51,473 bases of DNA from Flavobacteriaceae bacterium (lineage in GTDB: Bacteria > Bacteroidota > Bacteroidia > Flavobacteriales > Weeksellaceae), in NCBI GenBank assembly GCA_012522185.1, contig JAAYKY010000058.1:1-51473 (forward strand). Direction: 5' to 3'. Positions 30,962 to 39,606 of this stretch are shown here, piece after piece. The notes beneath the pieces were generated by a model that was given only the letters and a program-made list of their open reading frames with translations, was not told the origin of the DNA and searched no databases. The position numbers were made by a program, and so were the translations under genes. Every line of letters begins with the position of its first letter. Position 1 is the stretch's first letter.

Positions 30962-31820
30962 AATGAAAATTAATGTCATTGGATACAATGTAAATTATTT
31001 TACTAAAACGATATTCCGATTGACCGTTATACTTTTTAATTCCTTCTTCGAGCCTTTCTTTGGTAAATAAAGACTTATTCTCAAAATATAAAATTGCGAC
31101 GTCAGCGTTTTTCTTTCTTGAGTGATTTAACGCTCTTTTAACTGCGTTTCCTCCTATATCCCTAATAGTGGAAATATCGTGTGTAAATTGATTTATCTTT
31201 CCATCAACTTTTTTTCCTGGTATCGACGAAACCTCGGCGTCAAGCGTGAACTTATAACCTTTTTTGTAAAGTAAATCTTGAACTCGTTTTTCATATACCC
31301 CAGTTTTCTTATCAAAATTATGAAGTCTGTGAGTTGCTTTCACTCCTCCAGTCTTTTTATCAAAAGCTACATCCAAATAATCCGGATCTTTTTTAAGTCG
31401 TTGGTAGGCTTTATAGTTGATAGCGTATTGTTTTACCCGCTCAAATTGCTTTTGCCCCCAATCTTTAATTCTTTTTACTTCTTCACCCGTAAAACCTGCA
31501 GCATATACCGTTTCCGGAAAAACCTTTCCGGTCATTCCCGGGTTGTTTTTAAATTTCTCATTTTTCAGATTGTCCGGTATTTCAGCTTCTGGTGAAGGTT
31601 CTTCATTTGTCCTTTCCACATCGCACCGGCAGCCCCAATCGTTTGGAGGAAAATTCACTTTCCAAAATGGGTGATCTATGGGCAATATCTTTCCGTGCCA
31701 GTCACGGTGTTGGTCACGAACCCTTTCATCGCCAACCGTCAAATATTTCAGATTTGGATACAGGTGTTTGGTTCGCTGTATGTCTTTCCATTTTTTTATA
31801 CATTGTATATTTGATAAGAT
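30960..31820 (-). pseudogene. 5'-truncated phage head protein with nuclease-toxin-like C-terminus
   Basis: The frame is open from a TAG at 31823-31821 and has no ATG; the first TTG is at 31742. Residues near the start (LTVGDERVRDQH, HGKILPIDHPFW, PPNDWGCRCD) match the C-terminal end of Mu gpF/SPP1 gp7-type minor head proteins. Downstream, about 170 residues end in DVAILYFENKSLFTKERLEEG and resemble nuclease domains appended to such phage proteins and CDI toxins; that assignment is inference. The N-terminal head domain is missing, so the virion role is lost, but the toxin-like tail is intact. Confidence 0.6.
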
Positions 31821-31873
31821 CTACAGGATAGAAAAGTCAATTGATTATAATTAACTTTACTGAAAACTAAATC

Positions 31874-32203
31874 ATGCGTACATTTTTGATTGTATTCAGT
31901 TTTTTGCTTTCTGGAACTGTTTTTGGGCAATCTCTGTATCAGCCTTGTAAAAAGTCAGCTGACACTTATTATGAAGAAAACTTTGTGGTGAAACTCAAAA
32001 AGTCATCTTATGGGCTTCAATTTGACTCATTTGACCGCTGTCTTACAGATGCATTAAAAAAAGGAATTGAACGCTTTATGAAAGAAACTCATCGACGAGA
32101 TTTTCGCAGAAATGGAGAGCATTCCCTTCAGATAGTTAAAGATAGAGGAAAATACTATGTTGTAGAACAAGAAAGTCCATTAAGATTGTTTGAACTAAAG
32201 TAG
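31874..32203 (+). CDS. Small secreted protein of unknown function
   Basis: This 109-aa protein has a signal peptide (cleavage after TVFGQ, about residue 19). The mature part has two Cys (PCKKSAD and DRCLTDA) that could form a disulfide. No family is recognised. A -7-like TAACTTTA lies at about 31852-31859. It is the first ordinary gene to the right of the phage scar. Confidence 0.6.
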   Translation: MRTFLIVFSFLLSGTVFGQSLYQPCKKSADTYYEENFVVKLKKSSYGLQFDSFDRCLTDALKKGIERFMKETHRRDFRRNGEHSLQIVKDRGKYYVVEQESPLRLFELK

Positions 32204-32285
32204 ATTTTTTTGACTGAGAAGTAGTTGTCGAGTACAGGGCATTGTATTTTCATCAAGATATGATTTGTCAATACTATTTAGACTT

Positions 32286-32299
32286 CGTAAATATTTACG
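32286..32299. repeat. 14-bp perfect palindrome
   Basis: CGTAAATATTTACG lies between the converging 31874 gene and the metallophosphoesterase operon. It has no T run; it may be an operator or coincidence. Confidence 0.35.
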
Positions 32300-32305
32300 C
32301 CATTA

Positions 32306-32455
32306 TTAAACTTCTTGCCTAAATTTAGTGTGGTATCGCTTGAAAATCCGATTTTTTATTTCTTCGGGTGTTAATTGTGTCCAAAGTACCCAATGTTCCT
32401 TTGGGAAGAAAAAACTTTGAATTCTTATTTTAATAGGATGCATTCTGATTTTCAT
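32306..32455 (-). CDS. Possible small basic protein at the end of the metallophosphoesterase operon
   Basis: An ATG at 32455, 6 nt after the preceding stop, opens 49 codons for a basic, aromatic peptide (FFFPKEHWVLWTQLTPEE). Position and composition are compatible with a small gene, but no family is recognised and chance is possible. Confidence 0.35.
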   Translation of the reverse strand: MKIRMHPIKIRIQSFFFPKEHWVLWTQLTPEEIKNRIFKRYHTKFRQEV

Positions 32456-32460
32456 TGTTT

Positions 32461-33372
32461 TTAAACGTACAGCAGATTCTTTGGGTCCAGATACTTTTCT
32501 TCGCCAAGTCGATAGGCCAGAAGTTTTCCTCCCTTTGCAACGCTGTAATCCAGGCAAGCAATATTGTTTTTGTAGAATGAAGGTTCTCCTTTGAGCCAAT
32601 AATGCCCAAAAAATACTTTTTTATCGTTTTCCTTATAGTAAACCATGGATTGGATTTCGGAAGTTTCGATGGGTGTTTCGGGCAAATTTTCCATGGGTTC
32701 TACACTGATGGATTTATAGGTCATTTCAGCCGGATTTTCCCACCATTTTATACGGATTTCGGTTCTTTTGTTTCCGTCTTTATCATTAAAGGAAAGATCT
32801 CCTGGCAATTTAATTTCTTTTCCTTTGAGTGTTTGGTCGATGGCAAGATTGAGTGGGCTTCCTTTTGCAACGGATTGGTAAATGAGTTCATCGGTGAGGC
32901 AATCGTTTACCAATTGGGTTCGAAGATATTCTATGGTTTCATTGTCCCAGCAAGCGTGTACTGCTTTGAATTTCTCATTTTCATAGAAAAGAGGCAAGGT
33001 TTTGAACCATTCGAGGTAATCTTCGTATTCTTCTTGTCGGTTTTGAAATTGTTTAAGTGTTTCGTAGTGTTGAATTATATTTTTGATGAGATGTTTTCGG
33101 AGGTGTCCGCCTTCGGTTTCGGGGAAATGGAAGCAAAGTGCATTGTATTCATGATTTCCCATTAGTGCAATCGCATGATCAGATTCGACCATGGCTCTAA
33201 CGATTTGGAGTGTTTCTCTGATTTTGGGACCTCGGTCTATGTAGTCACCCAGGAAAACTACTTTCCGTTCGGGATGGGAATAAATTCCTTTGTTTTTTGT
33301 GTAACCGAGTTTTTGCAGAAGTTCTTCGAGTTTGTCGGCATGTCCGTGAATGTCGCCAATTAGGTCTGTCAT
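32461..33372 (-). CDS. Metallophosphoesterase of the PrpE/Ser-Thr phosphatase-like group
   Basis: This 303-aa cytoplasmic protein has the phosphoesterase motifs GDIHGHADKL (residues 6-15), LGDYIDRGP (about 41-49), LMGNHEY (about 74-80) and FFGHYW near the C-terminus. These are the metal-binding residues of calcineurin-like enzymes. The substrate may be diadenosine polyphosphates or phosphoproteins and is not determined. It starts 9 nt after the HD-domain gene, in one operon with topoisomerase IB. Confidence 0.85.
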   Translation of the reverse strand: MTDLIGDIHGHADKLEELLQKLGYTKNKGIYSHPERKVVFLGDYIDRGPKIRETLQIVRAMVESDHAIALMGNHEYNALCFHFPETEGGHLRKHLIKNIIQHYETLKQFQNRQEEYEDYLEWFKTLPLFYENEKFKAVHACWDNETIEYLRTQLVNDCLTDELIYQSVAKGSPLNLAIDQTLKGKEIKLPGDLSFNDKDGNKRTEIRIKWWENPAEMTYKSISVEPMENLPETPIETSEIQSMVYYKENDKKVFFGHYWLKGEPSFYKNNIACLDYSVAKGGKLLAYRLGEEKYLDPKNLLYV

Positions 33373-33381
33373 GGTTTTATT

Positions 33382-34014
33382 TTATAAAGATTTATTTTCG
33401 GATAAAAATAGTAATTCTTGGTTTAGATTTCTCTTTGCTTGGGATTCAAACTTAGCGAAAAAATACTTTGTGTGGAAAATCCTTTGTCTTTTCAGAAGTT
33501 GATTCAATAGTTTCATTCGTCCGGCACGGTAAATCTCGTCTGGATAGATTGAATATTCTTTTCTGATGTTTTTGCAATAAATCATATAGTTTTCCCGGCT
33601 TTCTCCCAATATAGAAAGGTCAGCATCTGTAAAGTAATTTATGTCTTCATTTTGGGATAGGAGGTGGGATTGAGTGGCAAGAATCATTTCTTGGCAGCTT
33701 TTGATAACTTCTTCGGGTACCATAATTTTTTTGAGCCGGCTTACTGCAAGTTCAGCGCTTTTTATTTCGTTGTCATTTTGGGTAGGACTGTAAATAATGT
33801 CGTGGTAATAGACGGCGAAGAGTATAGAATTCCAGTTTGTTATATAGGGTTTGATTCTTTTGAGTCGTTTGAAAAGATTTTCGAGATGTTCAAGATTGTG
33901 ATAATGCCTTTCGACACCGGAATAATGGTTTTGGATTTCCTCCCAAAGCTCATTCACATGGTTAAGGTGGTTTGTATAGTTTTTTAATAAGTCTTTAAAT
34001 CCTTGTTTGAGCAT
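33382..34014 (-). CDS. HD-domain metal-dependent phosphohydrolase
   Basis: This 210-aa protein has the predicted metal ligands YHNLEHLENLF near residue 38, the HD pair in VYYHDIIYSP near residue 69, and a later Asp in FTDADLSILG. It belongs to the group of uncharacterised HD phosphohydrolases related to nucleotide-cleaving enzymes. The adjacent metallophosphoesterase suggests joint nucleotide metabolism. Confidence 0.82.
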   Translation of the reverse strand: MLKQGFKDLLKNYTNHLNHVNELWEEIQNHYSGVERHYHNLEHLENLFKRLKRIKPYITNWNSILFAVYYHDIIYSPTQNDNEIKSAELAVSRLKKIMVPEEVIKSCQEMILATQSHLLSQNEDINYFTDADLSILGESRENYMIYCKNIRKEYSIYPDEIYRAGRMKLLNQLLKRQRIFHTKYFFAKFESQAKRNLNQELLFLSENKSL

Positions 34015-34092
34015 GGTAATTCTTTGTTAGTCTTAACTAATAAATTTAAATACGAAGGCGAGTTCCTATATAAACCATTCAGATAAATTAGG

Positions 34093-34278
34093 TCAAATCT
34101 CCAATTGATGTATGTATTGAATGTCTCTTTTTGCCACTCCAAATTTTTCATTCAGCCATTCATAGCCTTCTTCAAAATCCTTGAAACTAAGTGATTCATC
34201 ATACACCACATCGTCTTCGTTTTCATTCTTTTTTCCATAAATGACACCGTCCTCGGTAATTTTCAGATAGTATTCCAT
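34093..34278 (-). CDS. Small acidic protein of unknown function
   Basis: This 61-aa Asp/Glu-rich protein (EDDVVYDESLSFKDFEEG) has no signal peptide. It starts 8 nt after the topoisomerase IB stop, so it is probably translated from the same mRNA. It is not recognised. Confidence 0.6.
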   Translation of the reverse strand: MEYYLKITEDGVIYGKKNENEDDVVYDESLSFKDFEEGYEWLNEKFGVAKRDIQYIHQLEI

Positions 34279-34286
34279 AGGTTTTA

Positions 34287-35273
34287 TTATTTATTCAATC
34301 GGTTTCTTAACAGGCAGAGCAGTGCAATTTCGTGACTTGAAAGGTTTTGATGGGTTTTCAGCAATCGGTTTACTTCTTTTTGGAAATAACGTAGTGTTTT
34401 GCCATCGATGTATTGGTCAATGATTCTCGGGTCGATGTATGAGCTTCTTGCTACGGCGGGCGTATTGCCTAGTTTTTCACTTACAGCAACGACTGCTTTT
34501 CGAATGTTTTTATTGAGTTCCTGTTGTGTAATTTCTTCTTCGGCACCGAGTTCATCAAGTGCTATGGCTGCAATCATGGTTCCTGACCAAGTTCTGAAAT
34601 CTTTTGCGGAATATTCCTCTCCCATAATTTCACGTATGTATTGGTTCAAATCTTCGCTTTTCACATCGACTAAGTTTCCGTCTTCGTTCCAGTATTTAAA
34701 TATCTCATAGCCAGGAAGTTCATCTACCTCTTTAACAATTTTGGCAAGTCGGGCATCTATAATTTGTTTTTTCTGTTCGATTCCTGATTTTCCTTTGTAG
34801 GAGAAAATGATTTCGTTCCCATTGATTTCCAGGTGTTTGCTTCTGAGGGTAGTCAGTCCATAGCTTTCATTTTCTTTTGAATAAACTTCACTTCCGGGTC
34901 TGAAAAATGCAGTTTCGAGCAATCTTACCATACAGGCCATGACTTTCTCGCGGCTTGGATTCTTTTTTCGAAGGTGTTGTCCGGTTACCCTTCGCATATG
35001 TTCGAGTTTTTCGGCAAAACTTATGATTCGATCAAATTTCTTTTCGTCTTGTTTCTGGCGAAATTTCGGATTGTATATGTATTGTTTTCGTCCTTTGGTA
35101 TCGTATCCGGTGGCGAGAATTTTGGCATTTTTCTTTTCGGCTATTTCTACTTTTGTCCAAGCGGGAGGAATGACCAATGATTTGAAATAATCAATTTGTT
35201 CTTTTTGCTTGATGCGGTTTTTATTTTCATCGAAATATGAAAAACCTTTGCCTTGTTTCTTTCGGAAATACAC
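34287..35273 (-). CDS. DNA topoisomerase IB
   Basis: This enzyme relaxes supercoils through a 3'-phosphotyrosyl intermediate. The 328-aa protein shows the N-terminal KQGKGFSYFDEN segment, the catalytic core with VTGQHLRKKNPSREKVMA, the Arg of KDFRTWSGTM and the catalytic Tyr in ARSSYIDPRI. The best start is GTG at 35273; no in-frame ATG lies upstream before a stop. It is the first gene of a leftward operon. Confidence 0.92.
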   Translation of the reverse strand: MYFRKKQGKGFSYFDENKNRIKQKEQIDYFKSLVIPPAWTKVEIAEKKNAKILATGYDTKGRKQYIYNPKFRQKQDEKKFDRIISFAEKLEHMRRVTGQHLRKKNPSREKVMACMVRLLETAFFRPGSEVYSKENESYGLTTLRSKHLEINGNEIIFSYKGKSGIEQKKQIIDARLAKIVKEVDELPGYEIFKYWNEDGNLVDVKSEDLNQYIREIMGEEYSAKDFRTWSGTMIAAIALDELGAEEEITQQELNKNIRKAVVAVSEKLGNTPAVARSSYIDPRIIDQYIDGKTLRYFQKEVNRLLKTHQNLSSHEIALLCLLRNRLNK

Positions 35274-35341
35274 ACATTTGAAATTTAAAGATTCCTTAAA
35301 GTTAAGTCAAAAATCTATTTTTATTTCATCAATTTAAAAAT

Positions 35342-35349
35342 TAACTTTA
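35342..35349 (+). promoter_or_regulatory. Putative -7 element of acs
   Basis: TAACTTTA (five of six consensus positions) lies 20 nt before the acs ATG. Confidence 0.4.
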
Positions 35350-35369
35350 CGAAATTAAGTTTATTTATA

Positions 35370-37283
35370 ATGAGTTACTATAAAATTGAGAATTTAGAAC
35401 AGTATTTCAAAGCGTACAAAAAATCGGTAAAATCTCCTGAAGTTTTTTGGAGTGATATAGCCGAAGAGAATTTTACTTGGTACAAAAAATGGGATAAAGT
35501 TCTGGAGTATGACCTCACGAAAGCGGAGGTGAAGTGGTTTATCAATGGTAAACTAAACATTGTTAAAAATTGTATTGATCGTCATTTAAATAAGAAAGGC
35601 GACAAGACGGCGATTTTATTTGAGCCGAATAATCCGGAGGAACCTACGCAACACATTACCTACATGGAATTGCATGAACGTGTGTGCAAAATGGCAAATG
35701 TGTTGAAAGATCAAGGTGTGAAAAAAGGAGATCGTGTTTGTATTTATTTGCCGATGATTCCTGAACTGCCAGTTGCTTTATTGGCTTGTGCAAGGATTGG
35801 GGCGATTCATTCGGTTGTATTTGCCGGGTTTTCGTCTTCTGCTTTGATTTCGAGAATCAATGATTTGGACTGTAAGGTGTTGATCACATCAGATGGAAGC
35901 TTCCGAGGAAACAAATCTCTTAATTTAAAATCCATAGTGGATGAAGCTTTGGAGAAACCTTCTTCCATCGAAAAGGTATTGGTAGTAAACCGTACCGGAA
36001 CGGAAATTCAGATGAAAGAAGGACGTGATTTATGGTTGCAACCTCTTTTGGACAAAGCGCCGAAAGATCATGTGGCTGAAGTGATGGACGCAGAAGATCC
36101 TTTGTTTATTCTCTATACTTCGGGATCGACCGGAAAACCCAAAGGAATGGTTCATACCATCGGAGGCTATATGGTTTACACGGCTTATACATTTCAAACA
36201 ATTTTTCAACCCAAAGAAAATGATGTCTATTGGTGTACGGCAGATATTGGTTGGATCACAGGGCATTCCTACATCGTTTACGGACCTTTATTGAACGGAG
36301 CTACGACTGTTCTTTTCGAAGGAATTCCTTCTTATCCGGATCATGGACGTTTTTGGGATGTAATTGATAAACATAAAGTTACGCAATTCTATACAGCACC
36401 GACTGCTATTCGTGCCTTGGCGAGAGAAAATTTAAGTTATATCGAGAATCATGATTTATCAACGATTCGAATTTTGGGTTCCGTGGGTGAACCGATCAAT
36501 GAGGAGGCTTGGCACTGGTACAATAATCACGTCGGAAAAAAGCAATCCCCGATTACAGATACCTGGTGGCAAACCGAGAACGGTGGGATTATGATTGCAC
36601 CGATTCCTTACGTCACACCGACCAAACCGACCTATGCTTCTTTGCCCTTACCAGGGGTTCAACCTGAATTGATGGATGAAAGACGAAACGAAATCGAAGA
36701 CAACCAAGTGGTGGGTAGTTTGTGTATCAAGTTTCCTTGGCCGGGGATGGCTCGTACGATTTGGGGCGATCACAAACGATTTGTGGAAACATATTTCACA
36801 GCCTTTCCAGGCAAGTATTTTACCGGGGATGGAGCTTTGCGCGATGAAGTAGGTTATTATCGAATTACCGGTAGGGTTGATGATGTGGTGATTGTTTCGG
36901 GGCATAATCTGGGAACTGCACCTATTGAAGACGCCATCAATGAGCATCCGGCGGTAGCGGAATCGGCCATTGTGGGATACCCGCACGACATCAAAGGAAA
37001 TGCTTTGTACGGATACATCACTTTGATGGAAACGGGTGAAGTTCGTGATCGGGACAATCTACGTCGAGAGATCAATCAGCACATTGCAAGTCACATTGGG
37101 CCGATTGCGAAATTGGATAAAATTCAATTCGTAAGTGGATTGCCCAAAACCAGATCGGGTAAAATTATGCGAAGAATCTTACGAAAGATTGCCGAAGGTG
37201 ATTTTTCCAATTTTGGAGACACATCGACTTTATTGAACCCGGAAATTGTGGAAGAAATTAAAGATGAACGAATCGAAGGATAG
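35370..37283 (+). CDS. acs: Acetate--CoA ligase (acetyl-CoA synthetase)
   Basis: This 637-aa enzyme activates acetate to acetyl-CoA through acetyl-AMP. The motifs are complete: the P-loop YTSGSTGKPKGMVHT near residue 250, the adenylate motif DTWWQTENGG near 397, and the C-terminal LPKTRSGKIMRRILRKIA with the catalytic Lys that can be acetylated. The length is normal. It is monocistronic and ends in its own terminator. Confidence 0.97.
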   Translation: MSYYKIENLEQYFKAYKKSVKSPEVFWSDIAEENFTWYKKWDKVLEYDLTKAEVKWFINGKLNIVKNCIDRHLNKKGDKTAILFEPNNPEEPTQHITYMELHERVCKMANVLKDQGVKKGDRVCIYLPMIPELPVALLACARIGAIHSVVFAGFSSSALISRINDLDCKVLITSDGSFRGNKSLNLKSIVDEALEKPSSIEKVLVVNRTGTEIQMKEGRDLWLQPLLDKAPKDHVAEVMDAEDPLFILYTSGSTGKPKGMVHTIGGYMVYTAYTFQTIFQPKENDVYWCTADIGWITGHSYIVYGPLLNGATTVLFEGIPSYPDHGRFWDVIDKHKVTQFYTAPTAIRALARENLSYIENHDLSTIRILGSVGEPINEEAWHWYNNHVGKKQSPITDTWWQTENGGIMIAPIPYVTPTKPTYASLPLPGVQPELMDERRNEIEDNQVVGSLCIKFPWPGMARTIWGDHKRFVETYFTAFPGKYFTGDGALRDEVGYYRITGRVDDVVIVSGHNLGTAPIEDAINEHPAVAESAIVGYPHDIKGNALYGYITLMETGEVRDRDNLRREINQHIASHIGPIAKLDKIQFVSGLPKTRSGKIMRRILRKIAEGDFSNFGDTSTLLNPEIVEEIKDERIEG

Positions 37284-37350
37284 GATTTTGTGAAATTTTT
37301 GCCGAAATAATTTGGGTCAAGAATCTTTCCTACTATCGAAATTGAATAAA

Positions 37351-37386
37351 AATTCGGGTGTGCCATAGGTGCACCCGAATTATTTT
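37351..37386 (+). terminator. Intrinsic terminator of acs
   Basis: AATTCGGGTGTGCC pairs, with one mismatched region, with GGTGCACCCGAATT around ATA, followed by ATTTTT. Confidence 0.85.
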
Positions 37387-37423
37387 TGATAAATCCTTAA
37401 CGGTTTTCCCAATCTATAGTTTA

Positions 37424-37431
37424 TAAATTTG
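37424..37431 (+). promoter_or_regulatory. -7 element of the DUF4403 gene
   Basis: TAAATTTG matches TAnnTTTG perfectly, 12 nt before the TTG start at 37443. Confidence 0.6.
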
Positions 37432-37442
37432 CAGTAAATTTT

Positions 37443-38819
37443 TTGAAATTGAATTCTAAACTATTATGCTTGATTGGGATTTATATGTTTGCGAGCTTTG
37501 TGATGGCTCAATCCCCCGAAATTCATACTTTTCCTAAAATTAAATCCCATATAACCGTTCCGATTTCCATTCCGGTTAAAGAAATCAATAGCCTGATCAA
37601 TGGTTCTGTTACCGGAGTTTTGTACGAAGATAATTCCTATACCGACAATGATAACGACCAATTCAAGGTGCGTGTGGTGAAGAGCGATGATATAAAGTTA
37701 ACTTCATTGAAAGACAATCGCTTCTTGATTGAAGTACCTTTGGAAATCTGGGCAGAACAGGGTTATGGAGGTTTGGGGTATTATGTTTATCAGGATACGA
37801 ATTTCAATGTGGTCATGAAATTTATTTCATCGGTAGAACTCCAGCCGGATTGGATCTTGCGGACTCAGACCCAAACCCATGGTTTTGATTGGACGGTAAA
37901 ACCAGTGTTGGATTATGGAACCATCAAAATTCCCATTGCTTCCATGATTGAAAAAACGCTCAAAGAACAGCAAAACCGATTTATCGAGGTCATCGATGAG
38001 AAAATCCAAGAGAGTTTCGATTTGAAACCTTATTTGCTCGCAGTTTGGAATAATTTCAGTGCGCCGATTCATATTTCGGAAGAATACAATACTTGGTTGA
38101 AAATCACGCCCGAAACGGTTTATATGTCACCACTCAAAATATCTGCAGATCAAATTCAGGCAACTCTGGGGCTGGATTTATATTCAGAAACTTTCATAGG
38201 GAAAATTCCAGCTCCCAATGCTTTTCGGGTGGCTTTTCCAAATTTTATAGAAAAAGAAAAATTAAATTCGGATTTTAACCTAAAAACCACAGCAAATATT
38301 TCTTTCGAACAAGCCACAGCTTTGGCTCGTGCGCAATTTTTGGGGCAGGAATTTGTTTTGACAAGTGAAAAGAATAAAGTTCGAATCACGGATGTGAAGG
38401 TATATTCTGAGGATCTCTATGTAGTCATTGAAGCAGAAACAGAAGGCGAAATCACCGGCACTTCTTACATCAAAGGTTTTCCGGTATATGACCGTGAAAA
38501 ACAAAAAATTGTATTGACGCAAATTAATTTTAAACTGAAAACCCGTAATATTTTTCAGAAGGCAGTGGCAAGTTTATTTGAAAGAAGAATCAAAAGAACA
38601 ATCGGAGAGGAATACGGAATTCCGATGGAGGATTTGATTGCAACCTCCAAAAAAAGTTTAACGATGAGTTTCAATAAGGAATATTTTCCGGGAATTTATT
38701 TAAACGGTCGGGTGAATGAATTCTATCCAAGTCAGATTCTTCTCTTTCATCGAAATATGACCGTGGTGATGGACACTCAAGCAAATCTTCAGTTGCGTGT
38801 GGATGGATTGAGTTTCTGA
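37443..38819 (+). CDS. DUF4403 family periplasmic protein
   Basis: This 458-aa protein has a signal peptide (FVMAQ, about residue 23) and the repeated beta-rich architecture of DUF4403, beginning SHITVPISIPVKEINSLING. DUF4403 proteins resemble lipid-binding TULIP/BPI-like folds, so binding of a hydrophobic ligand is plausible but unproven. The start is TTG at 37443; a second TTG at 37449 is equally possible. It is transcribed alone. Confidence 0.8.
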   Translation: MKLNSKLLCLIGIYMFASFVMAQSPEIHTFPKIKSHITVPISIPVKEINSLINGSVTGVLYEDNSYTDNDNDQFKVRVVKSDDIKLTSLKDNRFLIEVPLEIWAEQGYGGLGYYVYQDTNFNVVMKFISSVELQPDWILRTQTQTHGFDWTVKPVLDYGTIKIPIASMIEKTLKEQQNRFIEVIDEKIQESFDLKPYLLAVWNNFSAPIHISEEYNTWLKITPETVYMSPLKISADQIQATLGLDLYSETFIGKIPAPNAFRVAFPNFIEKEKLNSDFNLKTTANISFEQATALARAQFLGQEFVLTSEKNKVRITDVKVYSEDLYVVIEAETEGEITGTSYIKGFPVYDREKQKIVLTQINFKLKTRNIFQKAVASLFERRIKRTIGEEYGIPMEDLIATSKKSLTMSFNKEYFPGIYLNGRVNEFYPSQILLFHRNMTVVMDTQANLQLRVDGLSF

Positions 38820-38937
38820 ATTTGATCCAACTTATATTTTCAAAGCAACATCAAATCGATTTCAAAGCTGCTAATCATCGGTTTTTGACAAAAATGTTAA
38901 AAGTTAAATTTTCCTTGTGAGATTTAAAAACAGGTTT

Positions 38938-38965
38938 TATTTTTGCGCCTTGACAAAATTGTCAA
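38938..38965 (+). promoter_or_regulatory. Promoter and probable autoregulatory operator of the TetR-RND operon
   Basis: A perfect -7 element TATTTTTG (38938-38945) is followed by the inverted repeat TTGACAA-AA-TTGTCAA (38950-38965) at the predicted transcription start. A repressor bound there would block the promoter. Confidence 0.65.
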
Positions 38966-38997
38966 ACTATAATGTTAAATAAACTTGTTAAATAAAT

Positions 38998-39594
38998 ATG
39001 TCAAAGCAGAGCAAAGACATTGAAACGGAAGAACTGATTCGAAAAACGGCGAAACGTTTGTTTTTTGGAGAGGGGAAATTCAATGCCACTACGCAAGAGA
39101 TTGCAGATGCCGCAGGTGTGAATCGGACTTTAATCAATTATTATTTCCGTTCGCGCGACAATCTGTTCAGTCAGATTTTTGAAGATGCGGTCAAACGCGA
39201 AGAAAAGTTAAGGGAAAAAGTTCTGTTCTCGGATTTACCTTTCAAAGAAAAAATTGAAATGTACATCGATGATTCACTTCTTCAAGCAAAGGAATATCCT
39301 TATTTGGAAACTTATTTGGTATCAAGGATCAACGATGGGTCTTTTTATAAGGAGCAAGAGGAGTGGGAGAAATTCATGCAACGTTTTTATGAAGAATTTG
39401 AAAATGAAATGAAGAAGGGAACGATCGAGGAGATGGAACCGATTCAGTTTATTCTAAATATCGGATCGCTTGTTACTTTTCCCGTTGCGATTCGGCCTTT
39501 GTTTCAATCTACGCTGCGTATTTCCGATGAAGAATACGATCGTTTGATGAGTGAGAGAAAGGAAATCATCATGAAAATTTTATTTAAAAAATAA
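38998..39594 (+). CDS. TetR family regulator of the RND efflux operon
   Basis: This 198-aa protein has an N-terminal TetR helix-turn-helix (TTQEIADAAGVNRTLINYYF, residues 26-45) and a helical ligand domain. It is 12 nt upstream of the TolC-like gene, so it probably represses its own operon through the palindrome at 38950-38965. Confidence 0.88.
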   Translation: MSKQSKDIETEELIRKTAKRLFFGEGKFNATTQEIADAAGVNRTLINYYFRSRDNLFSQIFEDAVKREEKLREKVLFSDLPFKEKIEMYIDDSLLQAKEYPYLETYLVSRINDGSFYKEQEEWEKFMQRFYEEFENEMKKGTIEEMEPIQFILNIGSLVTFPVAIRPLFQSTLRISDEEYDRLMSERKEIIMKILFKK

Positions 39595-39606
39595 AAAATT
39601 ACGAAT

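Noticed and set aside
32602-33165. 187-codon + strand frame under the metallophosphoesterase
   Set aside because: Phe-rich shadow of a gene with clear phosphoesterase motifs on the other strand.
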